In this document: one piece after another, positions 34,354 through 43,135 of the stretch
Numbering within the stretch: the stretch's first letter is position 1
How the letters are laid out: each line of letters begins with the position of its first letter
Made by a program: the position numbers and the translations under genes
Notes under the pieces: generated by a model
What the model was told of the DNA's origin: nothing
What the model saw: only the letters and a program-made list of their open reading frames with translations
The model's database searches: none
Source of the DNA: Streptomyces agglomeratus
GTDB lineage: Bacteria > Actinomycetota > Actinomycetes > Streptomycetales > Streptomycetaceae
NCBI RefSeq assembly: GCF_001746415.1
Contig: NZ_MEHJ01000001.1
Coordinates: forward strand, 4,354,501 to 4,418,500
Length of the DNA: 64,000 nt
Reading direction: 5' to 3'

Positions 34354-34766
34354 CGTCGCCCGTTAAAGGACGACTTCTCCACATGGTGGAGTGCTGGTGG
34401 TGCGCCATGTGCTGGGTCAGTCGCAATCCCACCGCCCGGCGTCACTTGAACCGCGCGACAAACCCGGCGGACCACCGAGCCGAATGCATGCCCGCGCGAC
34501 GCCGTTGGTGCCCCTTCCGACCGCCCCAACACCCCTCACAGGGGCCGGAATGCGACTAACCCGGCACTTGGCGAGGGCAATCGCCTCTCCAGCCGCACCA
34601 GTCAAGGCGACGCGACGCAGGAGCGCCCTTGAGGGGCGGGCCTCCGACGCCAACCTTGGTCAAGGCGGCCCCCACCCCAGAAGCAACCAACGCCCCAGGC
34701 CCGTCGAAGCCCGCCCCATTGTCACGCCCCCGCCCAACGCACCCCACCCCCAGCCACGCGCAACGC
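34354..34766. other. Gene-free intergenic stretch
   Basis: Some 400 bases with no credible gene on either strand (available frames lack Streptomyces codon bias) and somewhat lower GC than the neighbours. No strong palindromes apart from the terminator at its right edge. Confidence 0.6.
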
Positions 34767-34798
34767 AGCAGGGCCCCGGCCGAAGCCGGGGCCCTGCT
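34767..34798 (-). terminator. terD terminator
   Basis: AGCAGGGCCCCGGC (34767-34780), tetraloop CGAA, and the perfect complement at 34785-34798; 28 bases beyond the TerD stop. Confidence 0.92.
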
Positions 34799-34826
34799 CA
34801 GGCGTGCGCCGTGAGTCGACCGGAGG

Positions 34827-35402
34827 TCAGACGTTGACGCCGAAGTCCGATGCGATGCCCGTCAGGCCGGACGCGTAGCCCTGGCCGACCGCGCGGAACT
34901 TCCACTCCGCACCGTTGCGGTACAGCTCGCCGAAGACCATCGCGGTCTCGGTGGCGGCGTCCTCGCTGAGGTCGTAGCGCGCGATCTCGGCGCCACCGGC
35001 CTGGTTGACGATGCGGATGTACGCGTTGCGCACCTGGCCGAAGTTCTGGCTGCGGGTTACCGCGTCGTAGATCGAGACCGGGAACACGATCTTGTCGACG
35101 TCGGCCGGCAGGGCGGCCAGGTTGACGTTGATCGCTTCGTCGTCTCCCGCGCCCTCGCCACTGCGGTTGTCACCGGTGTGGACGATGGTCTGGTCCGGCG
35201 TCGACTTGTTGTTGAAGAAGACGAAGTGCGCGTCGGAGTACACCTTGCCGGTCGGGTTGACCGCGATCGCGGACGCGTCCAGGTCGAAGTCCGTACCGGT
35301 GGTCGTACGGACGTCCCAGCCGAGGCCCACGGTGACGGCGGTCAGGCCCGGGGCCTCCTTGGTGAGCGAGACGTTGCCGCCCTTGGACAGACTTACAGCC
35401 AT
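34827..35402 (-). CDS. terD: TerD-family calcium-binding stress protein
   Basis: A 191-residue protein of the TerD/CABP family: [20 protein letters not shown], the acidic Ca2+ site motif [39 protein letters not shown], and the closing FGVNV. Streptomyces carry many TerD paralogues, linked to tellurite resistance, calcium and differentiation; the specific role of this one is unknown. GGAAGAGG precedes ATG 35402. Monocistronic with its own terminator. Confidence 0.95.
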   Translation of the reverse strand: MAVSLSKGGNVSLTKEAPGLTAVTVGLGWDVRTTTGTDFDLDASAIAVNPTGKVYSDAHFVFFNNKSTPDQTIVHTGDNRSGEGAGDDEAINVNLAALPADVDKIVFPVSIYDAVTRSQNFGQVRNAYIRIVNQAGGAEIARYDLSEDAATETAMVFGELYRNGAEWKFRAVGQGYASGLTGIASDFGVNV

Positions 35403-35556
35403 CTGGATGTCCTCTTCCTTAAGTCGTGCGGGCCGGTCGGACCCGTGGGGTCCGAAGCTACCGTCACCCGTTCTAACGCCGACAGGCCACTACAAGGTTC
35501 CATTTCCCCCGGGGAAAAGCGCGGCCCGCAGCAAGCGGCCCGACGCCACGCCCGTC

Positions 35557-35631
35557 GGCATCCCTGCCCCCACGCCTGCCGGCATCCCTGCCCCACGCCT
35601 CAAGCCACCCCTCACTCCGCGCCTCAAGCCA
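35557..35631. repeat. Two short direct-repeat pairs upstream of the ArfB-like gene
   Basis: GGCATCCCTGCCCC(C)ACGCCT occurs at 35557-35577 and 35581-35600, and CGCCTCAAGCCA at 35596-35607 and 35620-35631. They lie in the 293-base gap between terD and the next gene; no other feature is seen in that gap. Confidence 0.65.
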
Positions 35632-35695
35632 GGGCCCGAAGCGGGCGCCGTAAAGCGGGTGACGTAAGGCCCGCGAACACGGGATCATTGGACGC

Positions 35696-36121
35696 ATGTC
35701 CGGGCCTCATGTCATTCGCGGTGCTGTCTCCCTGCCAGAGGCAGAGCTCTCGTGGCGTTTCTCCAGGTCCTCCGGGCCCGGCGGTCAGCACGTCAACACC
35801 ACCGACTCCCAGGTGGAACTCCGCTTCGACCTGGCGAAGACCGAGGCCCTGCCGCCCGTCTGGAAAGAGCGCGCCCTGGAGCGGCTCGCTTCCCGGCTCG
35901 TGGACGGTGTCGTCTCCGTACGGTCGTCCGAGCACCGCTCCCAGTGGCGCAACCGGGAAACCGCGCTCGTCCGCATGGCCGCCCTGCTCGCGGAAGCGAC
36001 CGCGCCGCCGCCCAAGCCGCGCCGCGCCAAGAAGATCCCCCGAGGCATCAACGAGCGCCGCCTGCGCAACAAGAAGGCCCGCAGCGAAACGAAGCGCGGC
36101 CGTTCGGGCGGATGGGACTGA
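35696..36121 (+). CDS. arfB: ArfB-like peptidyl-tRNA hydrolase (GGQ domain)
   Basis: A 141-residue release-factor-like protein. The GGQ motif needed to hydrolyse peptidyl-tRNA is intact in FSRSSGPGGQHVNTTDSQVE (about residues 22-41) and the C-terminal tail is strongly basic (KPRRAKKIPRGINERRLRNK), as in ArfB/YaeJ, which rescues stalled ribosomes by inserting the tail into the empty mRNA channel. There is no stop-codon-recognition domain, which distinguishes it from RF1/RF2. Single gene, convergent with the flavin reductase gene. Confidence 0.9.
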   Translation: MSGPHVIRGAVSLPEAELSWRFSRSSGPGGQHVNTTDSQVELRFDLAKTEALPPVWKERALERLASRLVDGVVSVRSSEHRSQWRNRETALVRMAALLAEATAPPPKPRRAKKIPRGINERRLRNKKARSETKRGRSGGWD

Positions 36122-36170
36122 CGGCCCACGCACGCCCAGCCTCACCCGGCCCCTGTGACCCAGTCTCTGG

Positions 36171-36776
36171 TTACGCCAAGTGCCTGTACCGGCCCCTGAA
36201 GTACGTGAGCGGGCCGTCGTCCGCGTTCGGCAGCCCCACTTCGAGCACCCGGCCGATCACCAGCGTGTGGTCACCGGCCTCCACCCGCTGCTCGGTCCTG
36301 CACTCCACCACCGCGAGCGCCCCGCCGATCAGCGGGGCGCCGGACACCGCGCCGCGCGTATGCGGAATGTCCTCGAACAGCAGGCGGTCGCTGAGCCGGC
36401 CCTTCATGGCGAACCGTCCGGCGATCTGCCGCTGGCTCTCCGCCAGAAGTGAGACCGCCCACAGCGGCTGCTCCGCCAGCAGGTCGTCCATGCGCGAGCC
36501 GTTCCGTACGCTCACGAGCACCAGCGGCGGGTCCAGCGACACCGACATGAAGGCCGTCGCCGTCATGCCGACGGCCTCACCGCGCGCCCCACTGTCCGGA
36601 TCGTGCGCGGTCACGAGGGTCACCCCCGCCGTGAAACGGGACATCGCCGCCCGGAACTCTTCGCTGCTCACCCCCTCAGGATGGGGGATGGACGCAGCGG
36701 GCAGGGCGGACGCCGTCTCAGCAACCGTCTCAGCAACCGCCTCGGAAGCCGTCGGGGAAGCCGTCTCGGAAGTCAT
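36171..36776 (-). CDS. Flavin-reductase-like FMN-binding protein
   Basis: A protein of about 201 residues. The flavin reductase domain (about residues 40-200) shows EEFRAAMSRFTAGVTLVTA, AVGMTATAFMSVSLDPPLVL, the GD motif VEAGDHTLVIGRVLEV and a C-terminal YFRGRYRHL. Such proteins supply reduced flavin to two-component monooxygenases or reduce FMN with NADH. The N-terminal ~30 residues are a degenerate Ala/Glu/Thr repeat (TASEAVAETVAETASALPAA) encoded by a repetitive stretch at about 36714-36815. Start ATG 36776 is tentative since no good ribosome site is present; a later start is possible. Confidence 0.85.
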   Translation of the reverse strand: MTSETASPTASEAVAETVAETASALPAASIPHPEGVSSEEFRAAMSRFTAGVTLVTAHDPDSGARGEAVGMTATAFMSVSLDPPLVLVSVRNGSRMDDLLAEQPLWAVSLLAESQRQIAGRFAMKGRLSDRLLFEDIPHTRGAVSGAPLIGGALAVVECRTEQRVEAGDHTLVIGRVLEVGLPNADDGPLTYFRGRYRHLA

Positions 36777-37006
36777 CTGGGCACTTATCCGGGAAGTCGT
36801 TCGGGAAGTCGTCTGGTGCACACACGGAACGCTATGCCCGGGACTCCCGCCTCCACCATCGGCCCTTGGAACCAGTACGCTCCCCCTCCCGGTCCTAGGA
36901 CCGGCAGGGGAGTACCGGGCGGCACGTGAGCCGACCGAGGGAGATTTGCGTTCAATAAAGCTATGGAGCGCTCCCACACACCCCGTACGGCCGTTCATCA
37001 CCTGAC

Positions 37007-37020
37007 GTGACTTGAGTCAC
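37007..37020. promoter_or_regulatory. Candidate BldD box upstream of cdgB
   Basis: GTGAC-TTGA-GTCAC is a perfect dyad and fits the BldD consensus of GTGA and TCAC half-sites. It is 130 bases before the cdgB start. BldD control of cdgB has been reported in S. coelicolor; here the site is inferred from the sequence only. The rest of the 373-base gap 36777-37149 shows no gene. Confidence 0.65.
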
Positions 37021-37149
37021 AGAGCCGAGTATTCGCTGACCCTGTGTACCGGGTGGGCAGCTCGCTGTGATTCAGTGGACGTGATACTGCAACAAGTGCG
37101 GCGATTGAGAATCCTGGAGTTGCTGTCGAGGTCTCGGGGAGAGCGAACA

Positions 37150-38823
37150 ATGGAGGCCGAGTCCGAGCCGTACGTCCGCCTGGCGACGCTGCGGCAGCTG
37201 CACCAGGTGGTCGCCGACCTGAACCGGGCCACCAGCCTGGCTGACACCTTGCAGGCCGTGGCCGACGGAGTCGTCGCCGGCCTCGGGTACGAGCTGGCCT
37301 GCGTGAACCTCGTCCAGCCCGACGGTGACCTGGTCATAGCGGCCTTCGCGGGCAACCCGGCGGCCGAGGCCCTGATCACCGGCCGCGTCGGCTCCCGCGC
37401 CTCCTGGGAGCGCCGCCTCTCCATGGGCGAGGCGTGGGGTGACCTGCACTTCATCCCGCACACCGAGGGCTGGGTCCTCCTCGACGACGACGTACCCCAG
37501 TGGCACACCGAGGGCCCCGAGCCCCGCTTCGCCGACGAGTGGCACCCGCACGACCGCCTCTACGCCCCGATGTACGCGTCCGGCGGCGGCCAGGAGCTCC
37601 TCGGCGTCATCTCCGTCGACCGGCCCCGCAACGGCAGACACCCCGGCGCCTGGGGTCAGGAGGCGCTCCAGATGTACGCGTCCCAGGCCGCCATTGCGAT
37701 CAGTAACGCCCGGCTTCGCGCAAACATGCAACGCGCCCTCGTCCGGCTGGAGCGGGAGCAGCAGGCCCTGCGCGCCAGCGAGGAATCCTTCCGCCAGGCT
37801 TTCGAGTACGCGCCCAGCGGCATGGCCATCGCCGAGATGGGCGGCGACCAGCACGGCCGCCTCCTGCGGACCAACGACGCCCTCTGCCGCCTCCTGGGCC
37901 GCCCCGCCTCCGCGATGCGCCGCTACTCCTTCGCCGACCTCGTCCACCCGGAGGACATCGGCACCCTCCTGCGCACCTCCGCCGAGGGTGGCCGCGCCGA
38001 GCTGCGGCTGGCGCGGCGCGACGGGACGTACGTCTGGGTGTCGCTGCGCAACTCCGTGGTCGCCGACACCACCGACGGGCCGCGCTTCCTCCTCACCCAC
38101 GTCGAGGACATCGAGGAGCGCAAGCGCCACGAGCTGCACCTCGCCCACCGCGCCTCGCACGACTCGCTCACCGGTCTGCCCAACAGCGCCGAGCTGCGCT
38201 CGCGCCTGTCCGCCCGGCTGTGCCGCCGGCCGCACTCGGTGCGCGCCACGGCGGTGGAGGCTCTCGACGCGGCGTACGGCGAACCCTCCGCGCCAGGGTC
38301 GGCCGTGCCCGAGCACGACTTCGACTACAACCCGCACACGGACGCCGGTTCCTTCGACCACCACGTCCACATGGTCGCGCCGACCTCCGAGGGGGCGGGC
38401 GGAGGCGGTGGCGCGGACGACGGCACGAAGGGCCTCGCCGTTCTCTTCTGCGACCTGGACGGTTTCAAGTCGATCAACGACCGGTTCGGGCACCACACCG
38501 GTGACGCCGTCCTGATCGAGGTCGCCCGCCGTCTGACGACCTGCGTACGCGACGGAGACACGGTCGCCCGGCTCGGGGGTGACGAATTCGTCGTTCTCGC
38601 CGACGGTCTCGGCAGCGCGGACGCCGCCGACCTCGCCGTACGCTTGCGAAACGCCATCATTCCGCCCATCCGGGTCGACGGCCGGGCGGTCCGCGTCGGA
38701 GCGAGCTTCGGTATCGGCTGGGCGAGCTGCGGAATGTCGGCCGACGAGGTGTTGCAGTCCGCTGACCAGCGGATGTACGTGGAGAAGCGCTCCCGCGCCA
38801 AGGTTCACAGGCGAGCGGGCTGA
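37150..38823 (+). CDS. cdgB: Diguanylate cyclase CdgB (GAF-PAS-GGDEF)
   Basis: A 557-residue cytoplasmic enzyme making cyclic di-GMP from two GTP. Order: a GAF domain (about residues 15-190), a coiled linker ALVRLEREQQALRASEESF, a PAS/PAC domain (about 215-335, closing HVEDIEERKRHELHLAH), a GGDEF domain starting HDSLTGLPNSAELRSRLSAR. The domain is split by an inserted loop of about 75 residues rich in His/Asp/Gly. The active-site motif RLGGDEFVVL is intact near residue 476, and the inhibitory I-site RDGD lies five residues before it, so product feedback is expected. Layout equals S. coelicolor CdgB, a BldD target affecting development. Start ATG 37150 follows GGGGAGAG. Confidence 0.95.
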   Translation: MEAESEPYVRLATLRQLHQVVADLNRATSLADTLQAVADGVVAGLGYELACVNLVQPDGDLVIAAFAGNPAAEALITGRVGSRASWERRLSMGEAWGDLHFIPHTEGWVLLDDDVPQWHTEGPEPRFADEWHPHDRLYAPMYASGGGQELLGVISVDRPRNGRHPGAWGQEALQMYASQAAIAISNARLRANMQRALVRLEREQQALRASEESFRQAFEYAPSGMAIAEMGGDQHGRLLRTNDALCRLLGRPASAMRRYSFADLVHPEDIGTLLRTSAEGGRAELRLARRDGTYVWVSLRNSVVADTTDGPRFLLTHVEDIEERKRHELHLAHRASHDSLTGLPNSAELRSRLSARLCRRPHSVRATAVEALDAAYGEPSAPGSAVPEHDFDYNPHTDAGSFDHHVHMVAPTSEGAGGGGGADDGTKGLAVLFCDLDGFKSINDRFGHHTGDAVLIEVARRLTTCVRDGDTVARLGGDEFVVLADGLGSADAADLAVRLRNAIIPPIRVDGRAVRVGASFGIGWASCGMSADEVLQSADQRMYVEKRSRAKVHRRAG

Positions 38824-38933
38824 CCGGCCCCCCACTACCGCACTGTGGTCCACGTCAAACCTTCGGGTTGCCCGTTCGGGGTAGGCTCGCCCGGTCGGCG
38901 ACGGCTGGCGAACATGGTGAGGAGTGACCAGGG

Positions 38934-39950
38934 ATGACTGCCGCGAACAACGGCACGAGCACGCCTGAGGACGACGATCCGTTCGGCTACCTCTACGAGG
39001 ACGGCCAGGCGGCGGGTGCCGTCTCGCCCCGCTCGGGCGGCTACGGCTACCCGGGCTCGGCCTCGCAGCCCGGGGTGCCCAGAACCTCGTACCACCAGGT
39101 GGGAACGGTCGGGCAGCGGCAGTACGGGCAGCAGCACAGCCAGCACCAGCAGCAGTACGGCCAGCAGGTGCCCCCGCAGCAGCAGTACGGCCAGCAGGGC
39201 CAGCAGAACTACAGCCAGCCCAACGCCCACTACGCGGCCCCCGAGACGCAGCCCGGCGGCGCACCCACCCGCCCGGTGGCGCACTCGCACTCGGGCGGCG
39301 TCGGTGGCCGCGGCGGCGGGCCCAACACCAAGGGCCTGCTGATCGGCGCGCTCGCGGTCGTCGCGGTCGTCGTCATAGGAATCGGCATCGCGCTGCTGAC
39401 CAGCGGTGACAAGGACGACAAGAACACCCAGGCCGGTGACACGGGCGGCGGTGGTTCCAGTGCGGGCCAGACGGTCAAGCCGAGCGAGGACCCGAAGGAC
39501 AAGGACAAGTCCGAGAAGCCGGCGGCCGAGCTGCCCAAGAAGGACGCGGCGCTGCTCCAGCTCTCTCCGGGCCTGTCCACGGACAAGACGATCCCCGGCG
39601 CGCGGTCGTCGAGCGGCGCGTACGTGCCGCTGAACACGCCGGGCGCCTCGGCGACCTGGACGGTGAAGGTGCCGAAGGCCGGGGCGTACACGCTGTCGAT
39701 CGACTACGGCGTGCCCGGCAAGGACGCCAAGACGTCGCTGACCGTCAACGGGAAGCCGCACGGCAGCGGGCTCAACATGAAGAACTTCGCCCGCGCCGAG
39801 GAAGGCGCCTGGGACAAGGGCTGGACGAACACCTTCGCCTACGTCAATCTCACCGAGGGCGACAACACCTTCGTGATCTCCTGCGGCGAGGGCGACCAGT
39901 GCGAGGCCAACCTCGACCGGCTGGAGCTCAAGGCCGGTCACATTCAGTAG
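38934..39950 (+). CDS. Membrane-anchored carbohydrate-binding (CBM35-like) protein
   Basis: A 338-residue protein: a cytoplasmic Gln/Tyr/Gly-rich N-terminus with QQQYGQQ repeats (about residues 55-95), one membrane helix (GLLIGALAVVAVVVIGIGIA, about 134-153), a charged Lys/Asp/Ser extracellular linker, and a C-terminal beta-sandwich of about 130 residues. Its pattern (ASATWTVKVPKAGAYTLSID, YVNLTEGDNTFVISCGEG, LDRLELKA) is that of CBM6/CBM35 modules binding uronic or hexose sugars. It has no catalytic domain. GGAGTGACCAGGG precedes ATG 38934. It follows cdgB by 110 bases on the same strand. Confidence 0.85.
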   Translation: MTAANNGTSTPEDDDPFGYLYEDGQAAGAVSPRSGGYGYPGSASQPGVPRTSYHQVGTVGQRQYGQQHSQHQQQYGQQVPPQQQYGQQGQQNYSQPNAHYAAPETQPGGAPTRPVAHSHSGGVGGRGGGPNTKGLLIGALAVVAVVVIGIGIALLTSGDKDDKNTQAGDTGGGGSSAGQTVKPSEDPKDKDKSEKPAAELPKKDAALLQLSPGLSTDKTIPGARSSSGAYVPLNTPGASATWTVKVPKAGAYTLSIDYGVPGKDAKTSLTVNGKPHGSGLNMKNFARAEEGAWDKGWTNTFAYVNLTEGDNTFVISCGEGDQCEANLDRLELKAGHIQ

Positions 39951-40018
39951 GTCCGGCCACGTCCGGACAGGACCGGTCGTATCCAGACCGGCCGGTCACG
40001 TCCAGTGATCCCCGTGCT

Positions 40019-40870
40019 CTAGTGGCCCATCAGCCCCAGGAAGTGCGCCACCGTCCCGGTCATCGCCTCGCGAGCCGGGACGAGGTACTTCCTGGGGTCG
40101 ACCGTCGCCGGGTTCGCGGCCAGGTACTCCCGTACCGCGCCCGTGAAGGCCGTGTTCAGGGCCGTGCCGACATTGATCTTGACCATGCCCGCCGCGACCG
40201 CCCGCCGGATCTCCCCGTCCGGTACGCCGGACGAGCCGTGCAGGACCAGCGGCACCGGTACGGCGTCCCGCAGGGCGGCGATCAGGCCGTGGTCCAGGGC
40301 CGCCGTGCGGTCCGTCATCGCGTGCGACGAACCGACGGCGACGGCGAGGGCGTCGACGCCCGTGTCGGCCACGTAGTTCACCGCCTCGCCCGGGTCGGTG
40401 CGGACGCCCGGCGCGTGGGCGTCGAGCGGGGCCTCGCCCTCCTTGCCGCCGACCTTGCCCAGTTCCGCCTCGATCCAGATGCCGCGCTCGTGACCCCAGC
40501 GGACCGCTTCCGCGGTGGCCTTCACGTTGTCGCCGTACGTCAGCTTCGAGGCGTCGAACATCGCGGAGCTGAAGCCCGCCGGGTGCGCGGCGCGCAGCAG
40601 TTCGACCGACTCGACGTGGTCGAGGTGCAGCGACAGCGGGGCGGTGGACGCCCGCGCCACGGCCGTCGCCGCCGCCGCGACGGCCGTGAGGTCGCCGCCG
40701 TGGAACTTGACCGCGTTCTCGGAGATCTGGAGGACGGCCGGTGTTCCCGCCCGCTCCGCGCCGGCCGCGATCGCCTCCGCGTGCTCCAGCGTGATGACGT
40801 TGAAGGCGGCCAGGCCGTGGCCCGATTCCCGGGCTGCGGTGACGAGTTCGCCGGTGCTGACGAGTGGCAT
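40019..40870 (-). CDS. Class II ketose-bisphosphate aldolase (tagatose/fructose type)
   Basis: A 283-residue zinc aldolase. Zinc and substrate motifs are visible: LSLHLDHVESVE (His pair near residues 80-83), AELGKVGGKEGEAP, VAVGSSHAMTD and PLVLHGSSGVPDGEI, then VKINVGTALNTAF. The size and VGGKEG loop resemble tagatose-1,6-bisphosphate aldolases (KbaY/GatY/AgaY) more than the longer FbaA. It sits 34 bases after a phosphofructokinase-family kinase on the same strand, so the pair probably phosphorylates and then cleaves a hexose phosphate. AGGGGACC lies before ATG. Confidence 0.9.
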   Translation of the reverse strand: MPLVSTGELVTAARESGHGLAAFNVITLEHAEAIAAGAERAGTPAVLQISENAVKFHGGDLTAVAAAATAVARASTAPLSLHLDHVESVELLRAAHPAGFSSAMFDASKLTYGDNVKATAEAVRWGHERGIWIEAELGKVGGKEGEAPLDAHAPGVRTDPGEAVNYVADTGVDALAVAVGSSHAMTDRTAALDHGLIAALRDAVPVPLVLHGSSGVPDGEIRRAVAAGMVKINVGTALNTAFTGAVREYLAANPATVDPRKYLVPAREAMTGTVAHFLGLMGH

Positions 40871-40904
40871 GCGGTCCCCTGGTGCTCGTGGTGGGAGTGC
40901 GCGG

Positions 40905-41831
40905 TTACGCCGCCGTGGCGTGCGCGGTGACTTCGACCCGCGGCAGCAGGTCTTCGTACGTCGATGTGTCGAACTCGCCCGCCGCCGGGGCCAGTACGGT
41001 CGCCGCCGACAGTGCCACCGCCCGCGCCAGCCGCTCGGGCCAGGGGAGCCGCTCCACTAGCCCCGAGAGCAGTCCGGCCACCGCCGAGTCACCCGCGCCC
41101 GTCGGGTTGCCCTTCACACGGGCGGGCGGGGCCGCCTGCCAGCGGCCCTCGGGGGTGGCGGCGAGCATGCCGTCCGCGCCGAGCGAGGCGACCACGGCGT
41201 GCGCGCCCCGGCGGCGGGCGTCGTGGGCGGCGCGCAGGGGTTCGCGGGAGCCGGTGAGCTGCGCGAGTTCGTCGGCGTTGGGTTTGACGAGGTCGGGGCG
41301 GGCGGCGATGCCGCGGCGCAGCGGTTCGCCGCTGGTGTCGAGGAGTACGGGGACGCCGGCGGCGCGGGCGCGGCGGATCAGTTGGCCGTACGCGCCGACG
41401 TGGATGCCGGGGGGCAGGCTGCCGCAGAGGGCCACCGCGTCGGCGTCGCCGAGGAGTTCGGCGTACGAGGTGAGGAAGGCGGCCCACTCCTCGGGGGTGA
41501 CCGCCGGGCCCGGTTCGTTGAGCTGGGTGGTGTCGCCGGTGGTGGCGTCGGCGACGGCGATGGTGCGACGGGTGTTGCCGGCGACGGGGATGAGCGCGTC
41601 GACGGGGCCGAGGGGGGCCAGCAGGTCGCGGAGTACGGCGCCGGTGGGGCCGCCCGCGAAGCCGGTGACGACGGTGTCGTGGCCGAGGGCGGCCAGTACC
41701 CGGGCGACGTTGACGCCCTTGCCGCCGGGGCGTTCGGCGACGTCGGTCACCCGGTGGGAGGCGTGCGGGACGAGGGCCGGGACGCGGTAGGTGATGTCGA
41801 GCGCGGTGTTCAGCGTGACGGTAAGGATCAC
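40905..41831 (-). CDS. 1-phosphofructokinase/tagatose-6-phosphate-kinase family sugar kinase
   Basis: A 308-residue PfkB/ribokinase-family kinase. The opening ILTVTLNTALDITYRV and PGGKGVNVARVLAALGHDT are the FruK/LacC pattern, and the ATP/anion-hole motif GNPTGAGDSAVAGLL with catalytic Asp is near residue 250. It phosphorylates a hexose phosphate at the next hydroxyl (fructose-1-P or tagatose-6-P). GTG 41831 is chosen because GGGGG lies eight bases upstream. It is the first gene of a pair with the aldolase, transcribed after the nagA terminator. Confidence 0.88.
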   Translation of the reverse strand: MILTVTLNTALDITYRVPALVPHASHRVTDVAERPGGKGVNVARVLAALGHDTVVTGFAGGPTGAVLRDLLAPLGPVDALIPVAGNTRRTIAVADATTGDTTQLNEPGPAVTPEEWAAFLTSYAELLGDADAVALCGSLPPGIHVGAYGQLIRRARAAGVPVLLDTSGEPLRRGIAARPDLVKPNADELAQLTGSREPLRAAHDARRRGAHAVVASLGADGMLAATPEGRWQAAPPARVKGNPTGAGDSAVAGLLSGLVERLPWPERLARAVALSAATVLAPAAGEFDTSTYEDLLPRVEVTAHATAA

Positions 41832-41848
41832 TCGTGTCACCCCCCGTG

Positions 41849-41860
41849 GAAAGCGCTTGC
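41849..41860. promoter_or_regulatory. Candidate LacI-type operator
   Basis: GGAAAGCGCTTGC (41848-41860) centres on the palindrome AAGCGCTT, the CpG-centred form bound by LacI/GalR-family sugar repressors. It is 18 bases upstream of the kinase start. Confidence 0.4.
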
Positions 41861-41891
41861 TCCGTTCGAACCCTGCCGGGGCGATCATGCC

Positions 41892-41930
41892 AAAAAGAAG
41901 GCGGCTGGCCCAGGGTTCCGGGCCAGCCGC
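41892..41930 (-). terminator. nagA terminator
   Basis: Read leftward, GCGGCTGGCCC (41930-41920) and its complement (41911-41901) form an 11-base stem followed by CTTCTTTTTG; the T-run corresponds to AAAAA at 41892-41896. It lies 60 bases after the nagA stop. Confidence 0.9.
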
Positions 41931-41989
41931 TCTGTGTCGCTTTGATATCAACTGATGGTGAAATCGCCGCACTTGGGGTTACATGGGAC

Positions 41990-43135
41990 TTACGGTTCGA
42001 TCACCCAGGCACCCTTGCGCATCACGCCCCTGAGCGTGAAGTCCGCGTCCAGCACCACCAGGTCCGCGTCCTTGCCGGGTTCCAGCGAGCCGACCCTGTC
42101 GTCGACGCCGAGCAGGCGGGCCGGGTTGGCGGAGACGGACCGTACGACATCCTCGACCGGCAGCCGGTCGACGGTCACCGCGCGCTTGAACGCGGTGTCG
42201 AGGGTGAGTGTGGAGCCCGCGATCGAGCCGCCCTCCGCGAGCCGCGCCACGCCGTCCCTGACCTCGACCGCCAGTGGACCGAGCGCGTACGTGCCGTCGC
42301 CGAAGCCCGCCGCGTCCATCGCGTCCGTGATGAACGCGACCCGCGCCGAACCCGCCCGGTGGTACGCCAGTTCCAGCGCGGCGGGGTGCAGGTGCGTGCC
42401 GTCGTTGATCAGCTCGACCGTGATCCGCTCGTCCTCCAGGAGCGCGGCGATCGGACCGGGCGTGCGGTGGCCGAGGGCGGGCATGGCGTTGTAGAGGTGC
42501 GTGGCCACGGTCGCGCCCGCGTCGATGGCCTCGACGGTCTGCTCGTACGTCGCGTCCGTGTGGCCGATGGCGGCGATCACGCCGTGCTCGGCGAGCAGCC
42601 GCACCGACTCGATGCCGCCGGGCAGTTCGGTCGCCAGCGTGACCATCTTCGCGGTGCCGTGCGCGGCGTCGATCAGCTTGCGGACCTCCGCCGGGTCCGG
42701 GTCGCGCAGCAGGTCCTCGCTGTGCGCGCCCTTGCGGCACGGCGAGATGAACGGGCCCTCGAAGTGGATGCCGGCCAGGTCGCCCTGCTGGACCAGCTCG
42801 GAGAGCAGCGCGGCCTGCCGGGCGAGTACGTCCATCTCGCCGGTCACGGTCGACGCGGCGATGGTCGTGGTGCCGTGCTCGCGGTGCGTCCGTACGCCCC
42901 TGAGTACGTCCTCGGCCGTGCCTGAGGTGAAGGAGGCACCGCCGCCGCCGTGCACGTGCATGTCGACGAAGCCGGGCACGATCCAGTGGCCGGACAGGTC
43001 CAGGGAGGGGGCGTCCGCCGGGGCGGCGCCCGCGATGCGCTCACCCTCGACGATGACCCGGCCGTTCTCGACGGTCCCGGTCGGCAGCACCACCCGGGCG
43101 CCGGAGAGAACCTTGCTTGCAGCGCGTCCGGTCAT
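41990..43135 (-). CDS. nagA: N-acetylglucosamine-6-phosphate deacetylase
   Basis: A 381-residue amidohydrolase removing the acetyl group from GlcNAc-6-P. The metal motif GFVDMHVHGGGG is near residues 59-70, IHFEGPFISPCRKGAH carries the metal glutamate, HTDATYEQTVEAIDAG and THLYNAMPALGHR the histidines, and AFITDAMDAAGFGDG the catalytic Asp. ATG 43135 overlaps the nagK stop by one base (TGATG). It follows nagK in one operon under a DasR-type site, as in S. coelicolor. Confidence 0.96.
   Translation of the reverse strand: MTGRAASKVLSGARVVLPTGTVENGRVIVEGERIAGAAPADAPSLDLSGHWIVPGFVDMHVHGGGGASFTSGTAEDVLRGVRTHREHGTTTIAASTVTGEMDVLARQAALLSELVQQGDLAGIHFEGPFISPCRKGAHSEDLLRDPDPAEVRKLIDAAHGTAKMVTLATELPGGIESVRLLAEHGVIAAIGHTDATYEQTVEAIDAGATVATHLYNAMPALGHRTPGPIAALLEDERITVELINDGTHLHPAALELAYHRAGSARVAFITDAMDAAGFGDGTYALGPLAVEVRDGVARLAEGGSIAGSTLTLDTAFKRAVTVDRLPVEDVVRSVSANPARLLGVDDRVGSLEPGKDADLVVLDADFTLRGVMRKGAWVIEP

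Noticed and set aside
34391..34837. Frame of 148 codons in the gap before terD
   Set aside because: No codon bias, no ribosome site and Pro/Arg-rich text; looks like non-coding DNA.
39951..40018. Terminator between the CBM gene and the aldolase
   Set aside because: GACCGGTC-type repeats are present but no clean stem-loop is formed.
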